From Marinilabiliaceae bacterium (GTDB lineage: Bacteria > Bacteroidota > Bacteroidia > Bacteroidales > Marinilabiliaceae), in NCBI GenBank assembly GCA_027010905.1, contig JALVBA010000023.1:1-14190 (forward strand): 14,190 nt of DNA, in the 5' to 3' direction. Shown in pieces: positions 5,471 to 14,089 of the stretch. How positions within the stretch are numbered: position 1 is the stretch's first letter; each line of letters opens with the position of its first letter. The translations under genes were made by a program, and so were the position numbers. The notes below the pieces were generated by a model. It was not told the DNA's origin. It did not search any database and saw only the letters and a program-made list of their open reading frames with translations.

Positions 5471-8400
5471 TTATCGGTCATACAGCGGTAGCTCAATAAA
5501 GAATGTTGTGCCCACGCCTTGTTGAGTTGTAAACCAAATATTCCCTTTAGTATTTGTTATAATATTTTTAACAATAGCCAATCCTAATCCCATACCGCTG
5601 CTTTTAGTTGTAAAACTGGGTTGAAAAATCTTCTCTTTAACCTCAGGTGACATGCCTGAGCCATTATCGGCAAATGTTATTTTAAGATTCGTATCGTCAG
5701 AATCCACTTTAATTCTTAGTATTCCTTCTCTGTTTTTGGGAATCGACTGGGAGGCATTTTTAATAAGATTATTAAATACACTAACCATCTGGTCGGGGTC
5801 AGCATATACCCAGATGGGTAGAGATGCGTCAAACTCCTCAATAATCTCAATGGCCGGTGTTTTCCTGAAAAGGTCACATGCTAATTTAAGTCTTGATATT
5901 ACATCAACCCGTGTTCGTTTAGCTATTGGCATCTTAGCAAAATTTGAAAACTCCGTGGCGATAACTGACAGCTGATCTATCTGCTCAATCAGCGAATTGG
6001 TAACTTTATCAAGATAGGCGTCAAAATCCTCAACATCATCTTTTCTGGCACGACGCAGGTATTGCACATTTAACCTCATAGGTGTTAATGGATTTTTAAT
6101 TTCGTGAGCAATCTGCTTGGCCATCTCCCTCCATGCGGTCTCTCTTTCACTCTGAGCCAGTTTTCCGGCACTCTCCAAGAGCTCATCCACCATACGGTTG
6201 TATACTGTAACTAGCTCGCCAATCTCATCTTTACGCTTATACTCTATCTTCTCATTTTTTTTACTTAATGATACTTTCCCCAATCTACTCTGAATCATCG
6301 ATAGTGGGTAGGTGATTCGTTTGGATACAAATACGGCAAAGCTTATTGCAATCAAAATAAATATCAGGTAAGCATTTATAACTGCTACAATAAGAGATGA
6401 AATCTGATCCCGAAGAGAATCACTTCCCACAAAGTATGGGATATTTAAATATGCCAACGGTACATTATTATCGCTAAGTACAACTACGTAGGCAGAAACA
6501 TAATTTAATGCCCCTATGGACTCTTCATGAATAAACTCTGTCTTTTTATTGGTTGACAATTCATAAAAAGCTTTGGGTGACATTAGGCGGCCTGTCAGCC
6601 CGTTTATGTATAATTCAGGTCGTGAAGTCGCCAGTAGGTGGCCATCGAGACTAAAGAGGTTTATGTCGCAGAAGAATACATTTGAGAATTTCTGGAGTAG
6701 TCTCTGTAGGTAATCATCTGTTTTATCGGTGACATCAACCTCTTGTCCCAGTTTTTGCTCAACCTCCATCAATACAGATTTCAGGCGCTGTGTAAGAATT
6801 TCGCTATTCTTATTTTTGAACTGATAAATAGAGTAGTAGACAGAGCTTGTGCCAATAACCAGAAGCAAAACTAACACCATACTAATTAAGGCTATCTGTA
6901 TGCGCTCGCGAATAGAGAACCTGAAAAAAGGAATTCCGTTCTTTAGTTTCAACATCATTAACGACAGTAGTGCTAACAAAAAGAAAGCAATAAAAAAGAT
7001 AGAGAATCCTATTATTAAATTTGACAGCGAGAGTGACGAACGTGTTAAAACTATTAGTATGTTCTCTTCAGGTGTATAAACCAGATGGCTCTCACTGTCT
7101 GACTCGATGTAGTACTTTTGCGTATCACTCCTCTCAAAGAAGTCGCTGCTTATCTCGTACTCATAAGTTCCAAACTGCTTGGCAATATTACCATTTACAT
7201 ATTTGGCGTATGAATAATCATCGCCAACTTCAAAAACCATTCGCTCCTTATCACTCTTTAAGAGCTCGGGGTATCCCAATCCTACAAAAACGGGTTTTGA
7301 GTTAACCTCAATGTAGAGGCTCACCTTTGATGTTGGACTATTATTGAAGTAGTTAAAAACGCCTATGTAAGTTACGCTCCCATTTCCGTTATCAAGAAAG
7401 TAGAAGTGCTTGCTTGCGAATACGGTGTCTCCTATGTCAGCAATCAATTCGTCAAAGTAGTTGTAACAATTAAATGTCTCACCCGTCTCTTCAATTAGGA
7501 GATTGCTCCCCGGCCAGCACGGAACCACTTGCAGCTCGTATCGACTAAGATAACCTACAAAATATTTCTTCTCCAGATACTCTCTTATTCTATCCGGAGA
7601 GAACTCATCTTCGGCTAAAAACTCCTCTAATTTTTTGTCATTTTCAATGGCAGACTCTACTCCTTTGAGGTATGTTTCGGACACAGGATCCTCCTCCCTT
7701 GCCAGTCTGAATGAGAGATTTTCAATCAGTACCTCTCTGCTCTTTCGCTCCTTCTCGGCATACAGACGTACCAATATAATGGTAACATAAAATGAGAATA
7801 GAAAAATAATCCAGGTAAATATTTCATGAGAGAGAATCGTTCTTTTTTTATATCTGATAAATACTAACAATAGGGTTATGATGAAGAAAAAAACAAAACT
7901 CTCGGGAAGAGATTCATAATTGAATAGTGTAGATATAAGATAAAATATTGAAGGAACGGCAGCCAATACTATCACCTTGCTTTTAATGTTCAAAAATGAA
8001 TTAAACATACTTACCGTCTTTTCTAATATAAAAATGAAGGAGAACAAAAGAAGAACAATAGTAGCTACTTTTGCTATTGCGGTAATATCAAAATCATTAA
8101 TGCGGGAGTATAATGAAAGGGAAGATGAATTGTCTACAAGAATAATAATTAACCAGTTAATAAAAAGAAAATAGAGTAAAACTACAGCTATGGAGATGGT
8201 AAAAGTTACCAGTGTCAACCTTTTGTTATTTTCGTTTGTCTCTACAATTGCCGGAAGCTTGAATAGCCAGTAAAACCAAAATGAGAAAACCTGTAACAGA
8301 AAAGCCAGCAATAACATTGATGCAAGCGAAGGAAACCACGAGGTGTATGCAAAAAGTACAGGTGAGAATATCTCACTCGTACTCATTAGGTGTAAAAAGT

Positions 8401-9196
8401 TAAATTTCACAAACCAGAAGAATAGCAGAAACAGTATTGCTCCTGATATCAGAAATGCGAAGTTGCCAATTTTTTTACTGACGATTTTAAGAATGGAACC
8501 TGCAAACAGAATTGTTCCGGCTATTGCAATAAGAATAAAAAACAGACCAAATTTACCCGGGACTGATGAGATAAAGGAGGCTTGGTTCATAATCAGGCTA
8601 AACAGATATTGCCCGTTAACATCGTTGATAGCAACACCTTTGTTGGGTAAATCTTTATTGATATCGGGATTTATATTTAAACCAAACTGTTTGTTAAAAC
8701 CGTTTTTAAGGAACTTGTTCTCGTACAGGTATTGTTGTTTAATTTGGAATAGACCAATGAAAACAGTACTATCAACTCTGCTTTTCTCAGCCAAGAACCA
8801 CCCGTTCTTTAGTTGTACTACATTGCTGGTTAAAAAAGAATCCTTCTCTTCAGCAACAGGTATTGATGCATCAGACCAGCCAATCAGGCTGTTGTTATTA
8901 AAAACGTAGTACGACGTCTCCATATTTGAAAAGGAGTTCATGATAACCGAAAGTTGTTTGCCTTCTTTCAGTTGAATCTTAATTAATGAGATATTATTTT
9001 TTAAGATATTTTGATTCCGGTTAATAACACTTTCAATCTTTGCCTTGTTGATATGAATAGACTCAGAATCGGTTCGGAATGAAGAGATAGATAGCCCTCC
9101 TAACCAACCTAAAATTGATATTATGAGAAATACAACCGGTAAAAGAAGTCTTCTGTCTTTCATACTTTTATCTTGTTTCATAAAATTATCAACCAT
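5471..9196 (-). CDS. Large polytopic sensor histidine kinase, NtrY-like C-terminus
   Basis: Inner-membrane two-component kinase; signal and partner are unknown. At 1241 residues it is much longer than usual. Hydrophobic segments suggest about twelve membrane spans, near 18-38, 216-236, 244-268, 278-312, 328-354, 371-392, 407-426, 433-449, 458-477, 724-750, 766-790 and 932-957. They leave three long loops (39-215, 478-723, 791-931), two or more probably periplasmic. A HAMP domain (about 958-1011) follows. The dimerisation domain has His1031 in AHEIKNPLTPM, an NtrY/NtrB-type H-box. The ATPase domain has Asn1147 (IKNASQ), Asp1177 (DNGSGM) and GMGLGLAI near 1201. I see no PAS domain or receiver. 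No response regulator lies in the window. It starts 37 bases after rlmH, probably in one transcript. In-frame ATGs at codons 6 and 12 are alternative starts and would not alter the topology. Confidence 0.9.
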   Translation of the reverse strand: MVDNFMKQDKSMKDRRLLLPVVFLIISILGWLGGLSISSFRTDSESIHINKAKIESVINRNQNILKNNISLIKIQLKEGKQLSVIMNSFSNMETSYYVFNNNSLIGWSDASIPVAEEKDSFLTSNVVQLKNGWFLAEKSRVDSTVFIGLFQIKQQYLYENKFLKNGFNKQFGLNINPDINKDLPNKGVAINDVNGQYLFSLIMNQASFISSVPGKFGLFFILIAIAGTILFAGSILKIVSKKIGNFAFLISGAILFLLFFWFVKFNFLHLMSTSEIFSPVLFAYTSWFPSLASMLLLAFLLQVFSFWFYWLFKLPAIVETNENNKRLTLVTFTISIAVVLLYFLFINWLIIILVDNSSSLSLYSRINDFDITAIAKVATIVLLLFSFIFILEKTVSMFNSFLNIKSKVIVLAAVPSIFYLISTLFNYESLPESFVFFFIITLLLVFIRYKKRTILSHEIFTWIIFLFSFYVTIILVRLYAEKERKSREVLIENLSFRLAREEDPVSETYLKGVESAIENDKKLEEFLAEDEFSPDRIREYLEKKYFVGYLSRYELQVVPCWPGSNLLIEETGETFNCYNYFDELIADIGDTVFASKHFYFLDNGNGSVTYIGVFNYFNNSPTSKVSLYIEVNSKPVFVGLGYPELLKSDKERMVFEVGDDYSYAKYVNGNIAKQFGTYEYEISSDFFERSDTQKYYIESDSESHLVYTPEENILIVLTRSSLSLSNLIIGFSIFFIAFFLLALLSLMMLKLKNGIPFFRFSIRERIQIALISMVLVLLLVIGTSSVYYSIYQFKNKNSEILTQRLKSVLMEVEQKLGQEVDVTDKTDDYLQRLLQKFSNVFFCDINLFSLDGHLLATSRPELYINGLTGRLMSPKAFYELSTNKKTEFIHEESIGALNYVSAYVVVLSDNNVPLAYLNIPYFVGSDSLRDQISSLIVAVINAYLIFILIAISFAVFVSKRITYPLSMIQSRLGKVSLSKKNEKIEYKRKDEIGELVTVYNRMVDELLESAGKLAQSERETAWREMAKQIAHEIKNPLTPMRLNVQYLRRARKDDVEDFDAYLDKVTNSLIEQIDQLSVIATEFSNFAKMPIAKRTRVDVISRLKLACDLFRKTPAIEIIEEFDASLPIWVYADPDQMVSVFNNLIKNASQSIPKNREGILRIKVDSDDTNLKITFADNGSGMSPEVKEKIFQPSFTTKSSGMGLGLAIVKNIITNTKGNIWFTTQQGVGTTFFIELPLYDR

Positions 9197-9233
9197 TCAG
9201 CCCTTTAATCCTGTAACCATATAACTTTAGTAT

Positions 9234-9707
9234 TCAATCATGGTGATACGGCTCATTTTTTAAAATTGTCATTGCACGGTATATCTGCTCAAAAAATATT
9301 AGTCTTACCAACTGGTGCGAAAAGGTCATTTTTGACAATGACACTTTATCGTTAGCTACTTTGTATATCTCATCTGAAAATCCGTAGGGCCCTCCTATAA
9401 TAAACAGCATACGTTTTGTTCCTGCCACCATACGTTTCTCTGTATAGGTTGCAAATTCACGTGACGAGAATGATTTACCCATTTCGTCGAGAAGAATAAC
9501 GTAGTCGCCCGGCTTAAGGATATTGAGTAGTGCTATACCCTCCATCTTTTTTTGCTGCTCCTGCGACAGGTTTCTGGCTTTTTTTACGTCAGGCAGTTCA
9601 ATATACTCAAAAGGGATATAATGTTTTAGTCTGTTCTGATATTTTTTTATCCCTTCGATTATAAATTTATCATCTGTTTTGCCTATCACAACTAGTCCTA
9701 TCTTCAT
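9234..9707 (-). CDS. rlmH: 23S rRNA (pseudouridine-1915-N3)-methyltransferase RlmH
   Basis: SPOUT-class methyltransferase that uses S-adenosylmethionine to methylate pseudouridine 1915 in helix 69 of 23S rRNA, on the assembled 70S ribosome. At 157 residues it is the expected length. The trefoil-knot motifs are intact: LLDEMGKSFSS (72-82), IIGGPYGF (103-110), LSKMTFSHQLVR (124-135), and EQIYRA (140-145). The C-terminus ends YHHD, where most homologues end YHH or YHHE, the tail that completes the active site. It is the first gene of a minus-strand pair with the histidine kinase and is divergent from the DUF4783-nadC pair. I found no convincing -7 box in its upstream region. Confidence 0.97.
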   Translation of the reverse strand: MKIGLVVIGKTDDKFIIEGIKKYQNRLKHYIPFEYIELPDVKKARNLSQEQQKKMEGIALLNILKPGDYVILLDEMGKSFSSREFATYTEKRMVAGTKRMLFIIGGPYGFSDEIYKVANDKVSLSKMTFSHQLVRLIFFEQIYRAMTILKNEPYHHD

Positions 9708-9769
9708 TACGTATACAGTTTTATACGTTTATAAAAATATGGTTTAATTTTTGTAAATAATTATTTTTA

Positions 9770-9800
9770 TTGAAATAATTGAGCTGACTGCATAATTTTC
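9770..9800 (+). promoter_or_regulatory. Possible promoter for the DUF4783-nadC pair
   Basis: TTG at 9770-9772 and TAATTTTC at 9793-9800 are 20 bases apart, matching Bacteroidota -33/-7 spacing. The -7 box differs from TAnnTTTG only at the last base. The ATG follows at 9838. Confidence 0.35.
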
Positions 9801-9819
9801 TGCATATTTAAAGTTTAAA

Positions 9820-9834
9820 ACAAACAATGTTTGT
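9820..9834. promoter_or_regulatory. Short perfect palindrome just before a start codon
   Basis: ACAAAC and GTTTGT flank a three-base AAT centre and end three bases before the ATG at 9838. It could be a small operator or a weak hairpin that blocks ribosome access. In this AT-rich sequence it could also be chance. Confidence 0.3.
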
Positions 9835-9837
9835 ATC

Positions 9838-10248
9838 ATGAAACACTATTTTAAATTAACTTCGTTAAGTTTCATTCTGGCTCTGAGTTTTAGTTTTACG
9901 CTTTTTGCACAGAATAGCGGTACCATCTCTCAGGACATAGTGAATGCCACAAGAGATGGTAGTGCCTCGAACCTTGCTGAATATTTTAATGAAAATATTG
10001 AACTGGTTCTCCCTCAGAAATCGGGTATATTCAGCAAGTCACAGGCTGAGATGGTACTAAAGGACTTTTTCACAAAGAACCCACCTGAGGGTTTTAGAAT
10101 AATTCATGAGGGAAGCAGGCAGAAGGCATCGTTTGCTATTGGAAACTATACAACTGGCACTGCTGTTTTCCGCATCTATTTTCTCACAAAGAAGGTGAAT
10201 GGTAATTTATTGATTCATCAACTAAGGATTGAAAAACAAAATGACTGA
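9838..10248 (+). CDS. Secreted DUF4783 family protein, NTF2-like
   Basis: Function unknown. The protein has 136 residues with a clear signal peptide (1-24, SFSFTLFA) and a predicted cut before Gln25, so an exported, non-lipidated protein. The rest, about 110 residues, fits a small NTF2-like alpha-beta fold: an N-terminal helix (ISQDIVNATRDG), the stretch LAEYFNENIELVLP, the FSKSQAEMVLKDFFTKNPP helix region, and strands ending FRIYFLTKKVNGNLLIHQLRIEK. I recognise this as the Bacteroidota DUF4783 family, which I recall being found beside nadC. The new N-terminus would be Gln, a potential substrate of the glutaminyl cyclase encoded earlier in the window. Its last codons overlap the nadC start by 8 bases, which indicates translational coupling. 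Confidence 0.8.
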   Translation: MKHYFKLTSLSFILALSFSFTLFAQNSGTISQDIVNATRDGSASNLAEYFNENIELVLPQKSGIFSKSQAEMVLKDFFTKNPPEGFRIIHEGSRQKASFAIGNYTTGTAVFRIYFLTKKVNGNLLIHQLRIEKQND

Positions 10249-11083
10249 TAAACTTATTGAAGAGCTAATAGATTTAGCTATAAAAGAAGATATCGGAGAT
10301 GGAGACCACTCATCTCAATCGTGTATCCCTGAAACTGAGATGGGGAAAGTTCACCTACTGGTAAAAGAGCCCGGTATTATTGCCGGAATAGAAGTAGCTG
10401 AAAAGATTTTTAAAAAGATTGACCCAGAGATTAAAATAGATATTCTAATTAAAGATGGTACTAAAGTAAAACCGGGTGATATTGCTTTTACGGTTGAAGG
10501 AAAGGTGTGGACTCTTCTGAAAACGGAACGCCTTGTTCTGAATGTGATGCAGCGTATGAGCGGCATAGCCACCCGTACTAATGAGTATGTTCAACATCTC
10601 GAGGGGCTGAAAACAAAAGTTCTCGACACAAGAAAAACAACCCCGGGAATGCGGGTGCTTGAAAAAGCTGCTGTAAAAATTGGTGGAGGTGAGAATCACC
10701 GTATGGGACTGTTCGACATGGTGATGCTTAAGGATAATCATATCGACTTTGCAGGAGGGATAGAGAAAGCCATCACTGCTGTTAAAGCCTACCTGAAAGA
10801 GAAAAACAAAGACCTTAGGATTGAAGTTGAAGTGCGTGACTTTGATGAGCTGAACGAAGTGATACGAGTAGGGGGTATTCACCGAATAATGCTAGATAAT
10901 TTCGACATCTCACAAACAAAGGCCGCCGTAGAGCTTATTGCAGGCAGGTACGAAACGGAATCGTCAGGCGGAATTACGATTGATACACTTCGCAATTATG
11001 CCGAGTGCGGAGTTGACTATATCTCCGTTGGGGCACTAACTCACCACATCAAAAGTTTGGACATGAGCCTGAAGGCGATTTGA
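10241..11083 (+). CDS. nadC: Quinolinate phosphoribosyltransferase (nicotinate-nucleotide pyrophosphorylase)
   Basis: Third step of de novo NAD synthesis: quinolinate and PRPP give nicotinate mononucleotide, CO2 and pyrophosphate; cytoplasmic. With the ATG at 10241 the protein is 280 residues, normal for the family. A TTG at 10229 in the same frame would add four residues but is unlikely: the ATG lies 12 bases after AAGGA (10224-10228) and gives the usual start MTDKLIEELIDLAIKEDIG. Substrate residues are visible: Glu96-Arg97 (TERLVLN), Arg105 (QRMSGIAT), Arg131-Lys132 (DTRKTTPG), His153-Arg154 (GGENHRMG), Lys164 (LKDNH), Glu195 and Asp219 (MLDNF), with SSGGI and YISVGALTH forming the phosphate-binding C-terminal part of the barrel. 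The start overlaps the end of the DUF4783 gene (shared ATGACTGA). nadA and nadB are not in the window. Confidence 0.97.
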   Translation: MTDKLIEELIDLAIKEDIGDGDHSSQSCIPETEMGKVHLLVKEPGIIAGIEVAEKIFKKIDPEIKIDILIKDGTKVKPGDIAFTVEGKVWTLLKTERLVLNVMQRMSGIATRTNEYVQHLEGLKTKVLDTRKTTPGMRVLEKAAVKIGGGENHRMGLFDMVMLKDNHIDFAGGIEKAITAVKAYLKEKNKDLRIEVEVRDFDELNEVIRVGGIHRIMLDNFDISQTKAAVELIAGRYETESSGGITIDTLRNYAECGVDYISVGALTHHIKSLDMSLKAI

Positions 11084-11105
11084 GAATCTCATATATTTTA
11101 TAATA

Positions 11106-11141
11106 ATTGACGGCTTCACTTCGAGTAGTGAAGCCGTCAAT
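11106..11141. terminator. Perfect 15-bp hairpin between convergent nadC and valS
   Basis: ATTGACGGCTTCACT pairs fully with AGTGAAGCCGTCAAT around the loop TCGAGT. It starts 23 bases after nadC and ends 10 bases before the last codon of valS, so it can serve both genes. Neither side has a strong T-run: the + side is AT-rich with a run of six T at 11154-11159, inside the end of valS. Its arm shares GGCTTCACT with the hairpins at 4153-4185 and 4201-4231. Confidence 0.82.
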
Positions 11142-11150
11142 ATAAATCAA

Positions 11151-13781
11151 TTATTTTTTCAAACTCTCAATTGAAGCAGTAAGTGTTCTAATCTTAGCTT
11201 CAGCATCGGCAAGTTTCTGCTTCTCTTTGGCAACTACCGCTTCCGGTGCATTATTGACAAAGCGCTCATTACTTAGTTTTTTAGTAACGGAAGTGAAAAA
11301 TCCCTGTTGATATTTTAGCTCCTCTTCAAGCTTTTTCAGTTCAGCTTCAACATCAATTAGCCCTTCCAATGGAACAAAGTATTCATCTGTATTAACCATG
11401 AATGAGACTGCATCTTCAACCTTTTCGCTTACTAAAGCTATCTCTTTCAGATTGGCCAGCTTGCCTAAAACGGAATCAAACAGTGGGTTGTATTCCCCTG
11501 TTGAGGACAACACTGATAGAGAGAGGGTCTCTTTCATTGGCAGGTTTTTCTCTTTGCGGATTGTACGTATATTCCCAACGGCCTCTTTAAGAACTTCAAA
11601 CTGGTTGATAATTTGTTCGTCAACATCTGTTGCCACAGGCATCTCGGCTACCATGATACTCTCGCCCTTTTTTCTCTCTTCGAGCAGTTGCCATATCTCT
11701 TCTGTTAAGAAGGGCATAAATGGGTGAAGCAGGCGTAGCAGCTTATCAAAAAACTCAACGGTTGCCTGATATGTTTTTGCGTCTAACGGCTTTTCGTAAG
11801 CTGGTTTTACCGTTTCGAGATACCACGAAGAGAACTCCTGCCAGAATGTTGTGTAGACTGCCATCAGAGCATCAGAGATACGATATTTGGAGAAGTGATC
11901 ATCAATCAGTGCTATTGTCTGATTAAGTTTTGCATCAAACCACTTAATAGCTTGCACTGAGCTTTCGGGTTGTTCGATAGTGCTATCCACTTCCCATCCT
12001 TTAACCAGACGGAAAGCGTTCCATATTTTATTGGCAAAATTTCGTCCCTGCTCAGGAAGATTTTCGTCAAACAGAAGGTCGCCTCCGGCAGGTGAGCACA
12101 GCAACATTCCAACACGAACACCATCAGCACCATACTTCTCAATAAGATCCAGCGGGTCAGGAGAGTTACCAAGCGACTTACTCATCTTACGGTGTAGCTT
12201 ATCTCTCACCATCCCTGTAAAGTAGACATTCTTGAACGGATAACCACCCTTGAAATGGTATCCGGCAATAATCATGCGTGCAACCCAGAAGAATATTATG
12301 TCGTGACCGGTAACAAGGTCGTTTGTAGGGTAGTAGTAATCCAGTTCATTGTTCTCTTCGTTAAAGCCGTCGAAAACAGTAATAGGCCATAACCACGACG
12401 AAGCCCAGGTGTCGAGCACATCTTCGTCCTGTCTCAGGTCAGCCTGTGTAAGTGAATTATCTCCGGTCTTTTTCTTTGCCAGCTCAAGGGCTTTTTCATC
12501 ACTATCGGCAACAACGTATGAACCATCGCTAAGGTAGTAAACAGGTATACGGTGTCCCCACCACAGCTGACGTGAGATACACCAGTCTTTCACATTCTCC
12601 ATCCAGTGGCGATATACATTCTTGAACTTCTTTGGATGAAACACAACCTCATCGTTCATTACAGCATCGAGGGCAGGCTTTGCCAGCTCCTGCATCTTCA
12701 GAAACCACTGTGTTGAGAGTTTCGGCTCAATAACATCGTTGGTACGTTCTGAGAACCCTACCTTGTTGGTGTACTCTTCCGCCTTTACCATATTGCAGGC
12801 TTTCTCCAGATCAATAACAATTTTTTTACGAACGTCAAAACGGTCTTCACCAATATAGAGCTGAGCGGCCTCACTCATTGTTCCATCATCGTTGAGTATA
12901 TCAAACGATTCAAGATTGTGTCGCATACCTATCTCGTAGTCATTAAGGTCGTGAGCAGGAGTAATTTTTAGGCATCCTGTACCAAACTCCATATCTACGT
13001 AATCGTCCTCAATAATCGGTACTGAACGATTAATTAGTGGAACAATCACTCTTTTACCTTTCAGACTTCTGAACCGTTCATCATTAGGATTAACACAAAC
13101 GGCTGTATCTCCTAGTATTGTTTCAGGTCGGGTAGTTGCAATGGTAACAAATTCGTTTTCTGTTCCTTCAATTTTATATCTTAAATAGTAGAGTTTCGAC
13201 TGAATTTCTTTGTAGATTACCTCCTCATCCGAAACAGCGGTTTGAGCTTTTGTGTCCCAGTTTATCATTCTCACACCGCGGTAGATGTAACCCTGCTCGT
13301 ACAGTTCAATGAATGATTTAATCACGCCGTTGCTACGAACCCCGTCCATGGTAAAGCATGTACGATCCCAGTCGCACGAAGCACCAAGTTTCTGAAGCTG
13401 TTTCAGTATGATGCCACCATGTTTGTCTGTCCAGTCCCAGGCGTGTTTAAGAAATTCATCGCGCGAAAGATCATTTTTACTTATTCCTTCATCACGAAGT
13501 TTATTGACTACTTTGGCTTCGGTAGCAATTGAAGCGTGGTCGGTACCTGGCACCCAGCAGGCATTTTTACCCGACATGCGAGCACGGCGAATAAGTATAT
13601 CCTGAATGGTGTTGTTGAGCATGTGACCCATGTGCAGAACGCCGGTAACGTTAGGAGGGGGAATCACTATTGTGTATGGTTCACGCTCATCGGGAACCGA
13701 TTTGAAATATTTGTTATCTAACCAAAATTTATACCACTTGTCTTCCGTTTGTGACGGATTATATTTACTTGCAATATCCAT
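11151..13781 (-). CDS. valS: Valyl-tRNA synthetase
   Basis: Class I aminoacyl-tRNA synthetase that charges tRNA-Val and edits mischarged threonine; cytoplasmic and essential. At 876 residues it is full length. The HIGH motif is HMGH at 50-53 within PPPNVTGVLHMGHM, followed by GTDHASIAT (79-87). The CP1 editing domain spans roughly 195-345 and has TTRPET (216-221) and GTGCLKITPAHDLNDYEIG (267-285). KMSKS is at 532-536 (LHRKMSKSLGNSPDP). The anticodon-binding helical domain follows, and the C-terminal 65 or so residues (VEAELKKLEEELKYQQGF onward) form the coiled-coil arm typical of ValRS. Those features exclude IleRS and LeuRS. It is convergent with nadC. A TATTTTTG box lies 40 bases upstream of the start. 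Nothing suggests frameshift or truncation. Confidence 0.98.
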   Translation of the reverse strand: MDIASKYNPSQTEDKWYKFWLDNKYFKSVPDEREPYTIVIPPPNVTGVLHMGHMLNNTIQDILIRRARMSGKNACWVPGTDHASIATEAKVVNKLRDEGISKNDLSRDEFLKHAWDWTDKHGGIILKQLQKLGASCDWDRTCFTMDGVRSNGVIKSFIELYEQGYIYRGVRMINWDTKAQTAVSDEEVIYKEIQSKLYYLRYKIEGTENEFVTIATTRPETILGDTAVCVNPNDERFRSLKGKRVIVPLINRSVPIIEDDYVDMEFGTGCLKITPAHDLNDYEIGMRHNLESFDILNDDGTMSEAAQLYIGEDRFDVRKKIVIDLEKACNMVKAEEYTNKVGFSERTNDVIEPKLSTQWFLKMQELAKPALDAVMNDEVVFHPKKFKNVYRHWMENVKDWCISRQLWWGHRIPVYYLSDGSYVVADSDEKALELAKKKTGDNSLTQADLRQDEDVLDTWASSWLWPITVFDGFNEENNELDYYYPTNDLVTGHDIIFFWVARMIIAGYHFKGGYPFKNVYFTGMVRDKLHRKMSKSLGNSPDPLDLIEKYGADGVRVGMLLCSPAGGDLLFDENLPEQGRNFANKIWNAFRLVKGWEVDSTIEQPESSVQAIKWFDAKLNQTIALIDDHFSKYRISDALMAVYTTFWQEFSSWYLETVKPAYEKPLDAKTYQATVEFFDKLLRLLHPFMPFLTEEIWQLLEERKKGESIMVAEMPVATDVDEQIINQFEVLKEAVGNIRTIRKEKNLPMKETLSLSVLSSTGEYNPLFDSVLGKLANLKEIALVSEKVEDAVSFMVNTDEYFVPLEGLIDVEAELKKLEEELKYQQGFFTSVTKKLSNERFVNNAPEAVVAKEKQKLADAEAKIRTLTASIESLKK

Positions 13782-13820
13782 AATAGAAGTGTGCTTTTTT
13801 TATTTTCAGTAATCAGCCTG

Positions 13821-13828
13821 CAAAAATA
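13821..13828 (-). promoter_or_regulatory. -7 promoter element for valS
   Basis: TATTTTTG on the minus strand is a full match to the Bacteroidota TAnnTTTG box and is followed by CA, a common context. It lies 40 bases upstream of the valS ATG. I do not see a convincing TTTG -33 box at the right distance. Confidence 0.5.
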
Positions 13829-14010
13829 CAATTTTTTAATTAGTAATGAAGAATATAATTTGGGGGAGGGTAAATAATAATTTGATGTGCTACGAGAAAT
13901 ATTTAGCCATATAAGCTCCTCTTTCAAAGTGTTGATAATTGTCCTTTGGGTTTTAATAAACTTTTTCAACTAATCTGTCACCTCTTTGGGAACAGGGTGT
14001 TTTTGTCACA

Positions 14011-14030
14011 ATTTTTGCATCCGCAAAAAT
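14011..14030. repeat. Perfect 8-bp hairpin ATTTTTGC / GCAAAAAT
   Basis: Eight-base arms flank a four-base ATCC loop. The arm includes most of a minus-strand TATTTTTG box (14024-14031) like the one at valS. It could be a weak terminator for something to the right or a protein-binding palindrome; the role is unknown. Confidence 0.5.
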
Positions 14031-14064
14031 ATGCGCCAAAAACTATTACGTTTTACTTTTTATA

Positions 14065-14083
14065 CCCGGAGCTTCACCCCGGG
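14065..14083. repeat. GC hairpin with CTTCA loop, probable dispersed repeat
   Basis: CCCGG pairs with CCGGG across a loop containing GCTTCA. An A at 14070 breaks what would otherwise be a longer stem. From memory, CCCGGGG-CTTCA-CCCCGGG followed by CTATTA and TATGTCG is a frequent intergenic motif in Bacteroidales genomes. It lies 6 bases left of the putative intron start. Confidence 0.55.
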
Positions 14084-14089
14084 CTATTA

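Larger units (their letters stand above)
13782..14089. other. Gene-free stretch upstream of valS
   Basis: No supported gene lies here. A minus-strand frame at 13718-13969 overlaps the start of valS and has no recognisable features. The stretch holds the valS -7 box (13821-13828), a perfect AT-rich hairpin (14011-14030) that contains a second minus-strand TATTTTTG box (14024-14031), and a GC hairpin (14065-14083) that ends shortly before the putative intron. Nothing else is recognisable, including any T-box-like or riboswitch structure. Confidence 0.65.

Noticed and set aside
8343..8909. Plus-strand frame of 188 residues antisense to the kinase
   Set aside because: It covers the membrane-span part of the kinase; open antisense frames are expected opposite hydrophobic coding sequence.
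10445..10882. Minus-strand frame of 145 residues inside nadC
   Set aside because: It is antisense to conserved catalytic motifs of nadC and has no recognisable features.
13718..13969. Minus-strand frame of 83 residues overlapping the valS start
   Set aside because: It overlaps valS and its probable promoter, and has no signal peptide, domain or ribosome-binding site.
13782..14060. T-box or amino-acid riboswitch upstream of valS
   Set aside because: No T-box sequence or specifier-loop arrangement is visible, and these elements are not typical of Bacteroidota.
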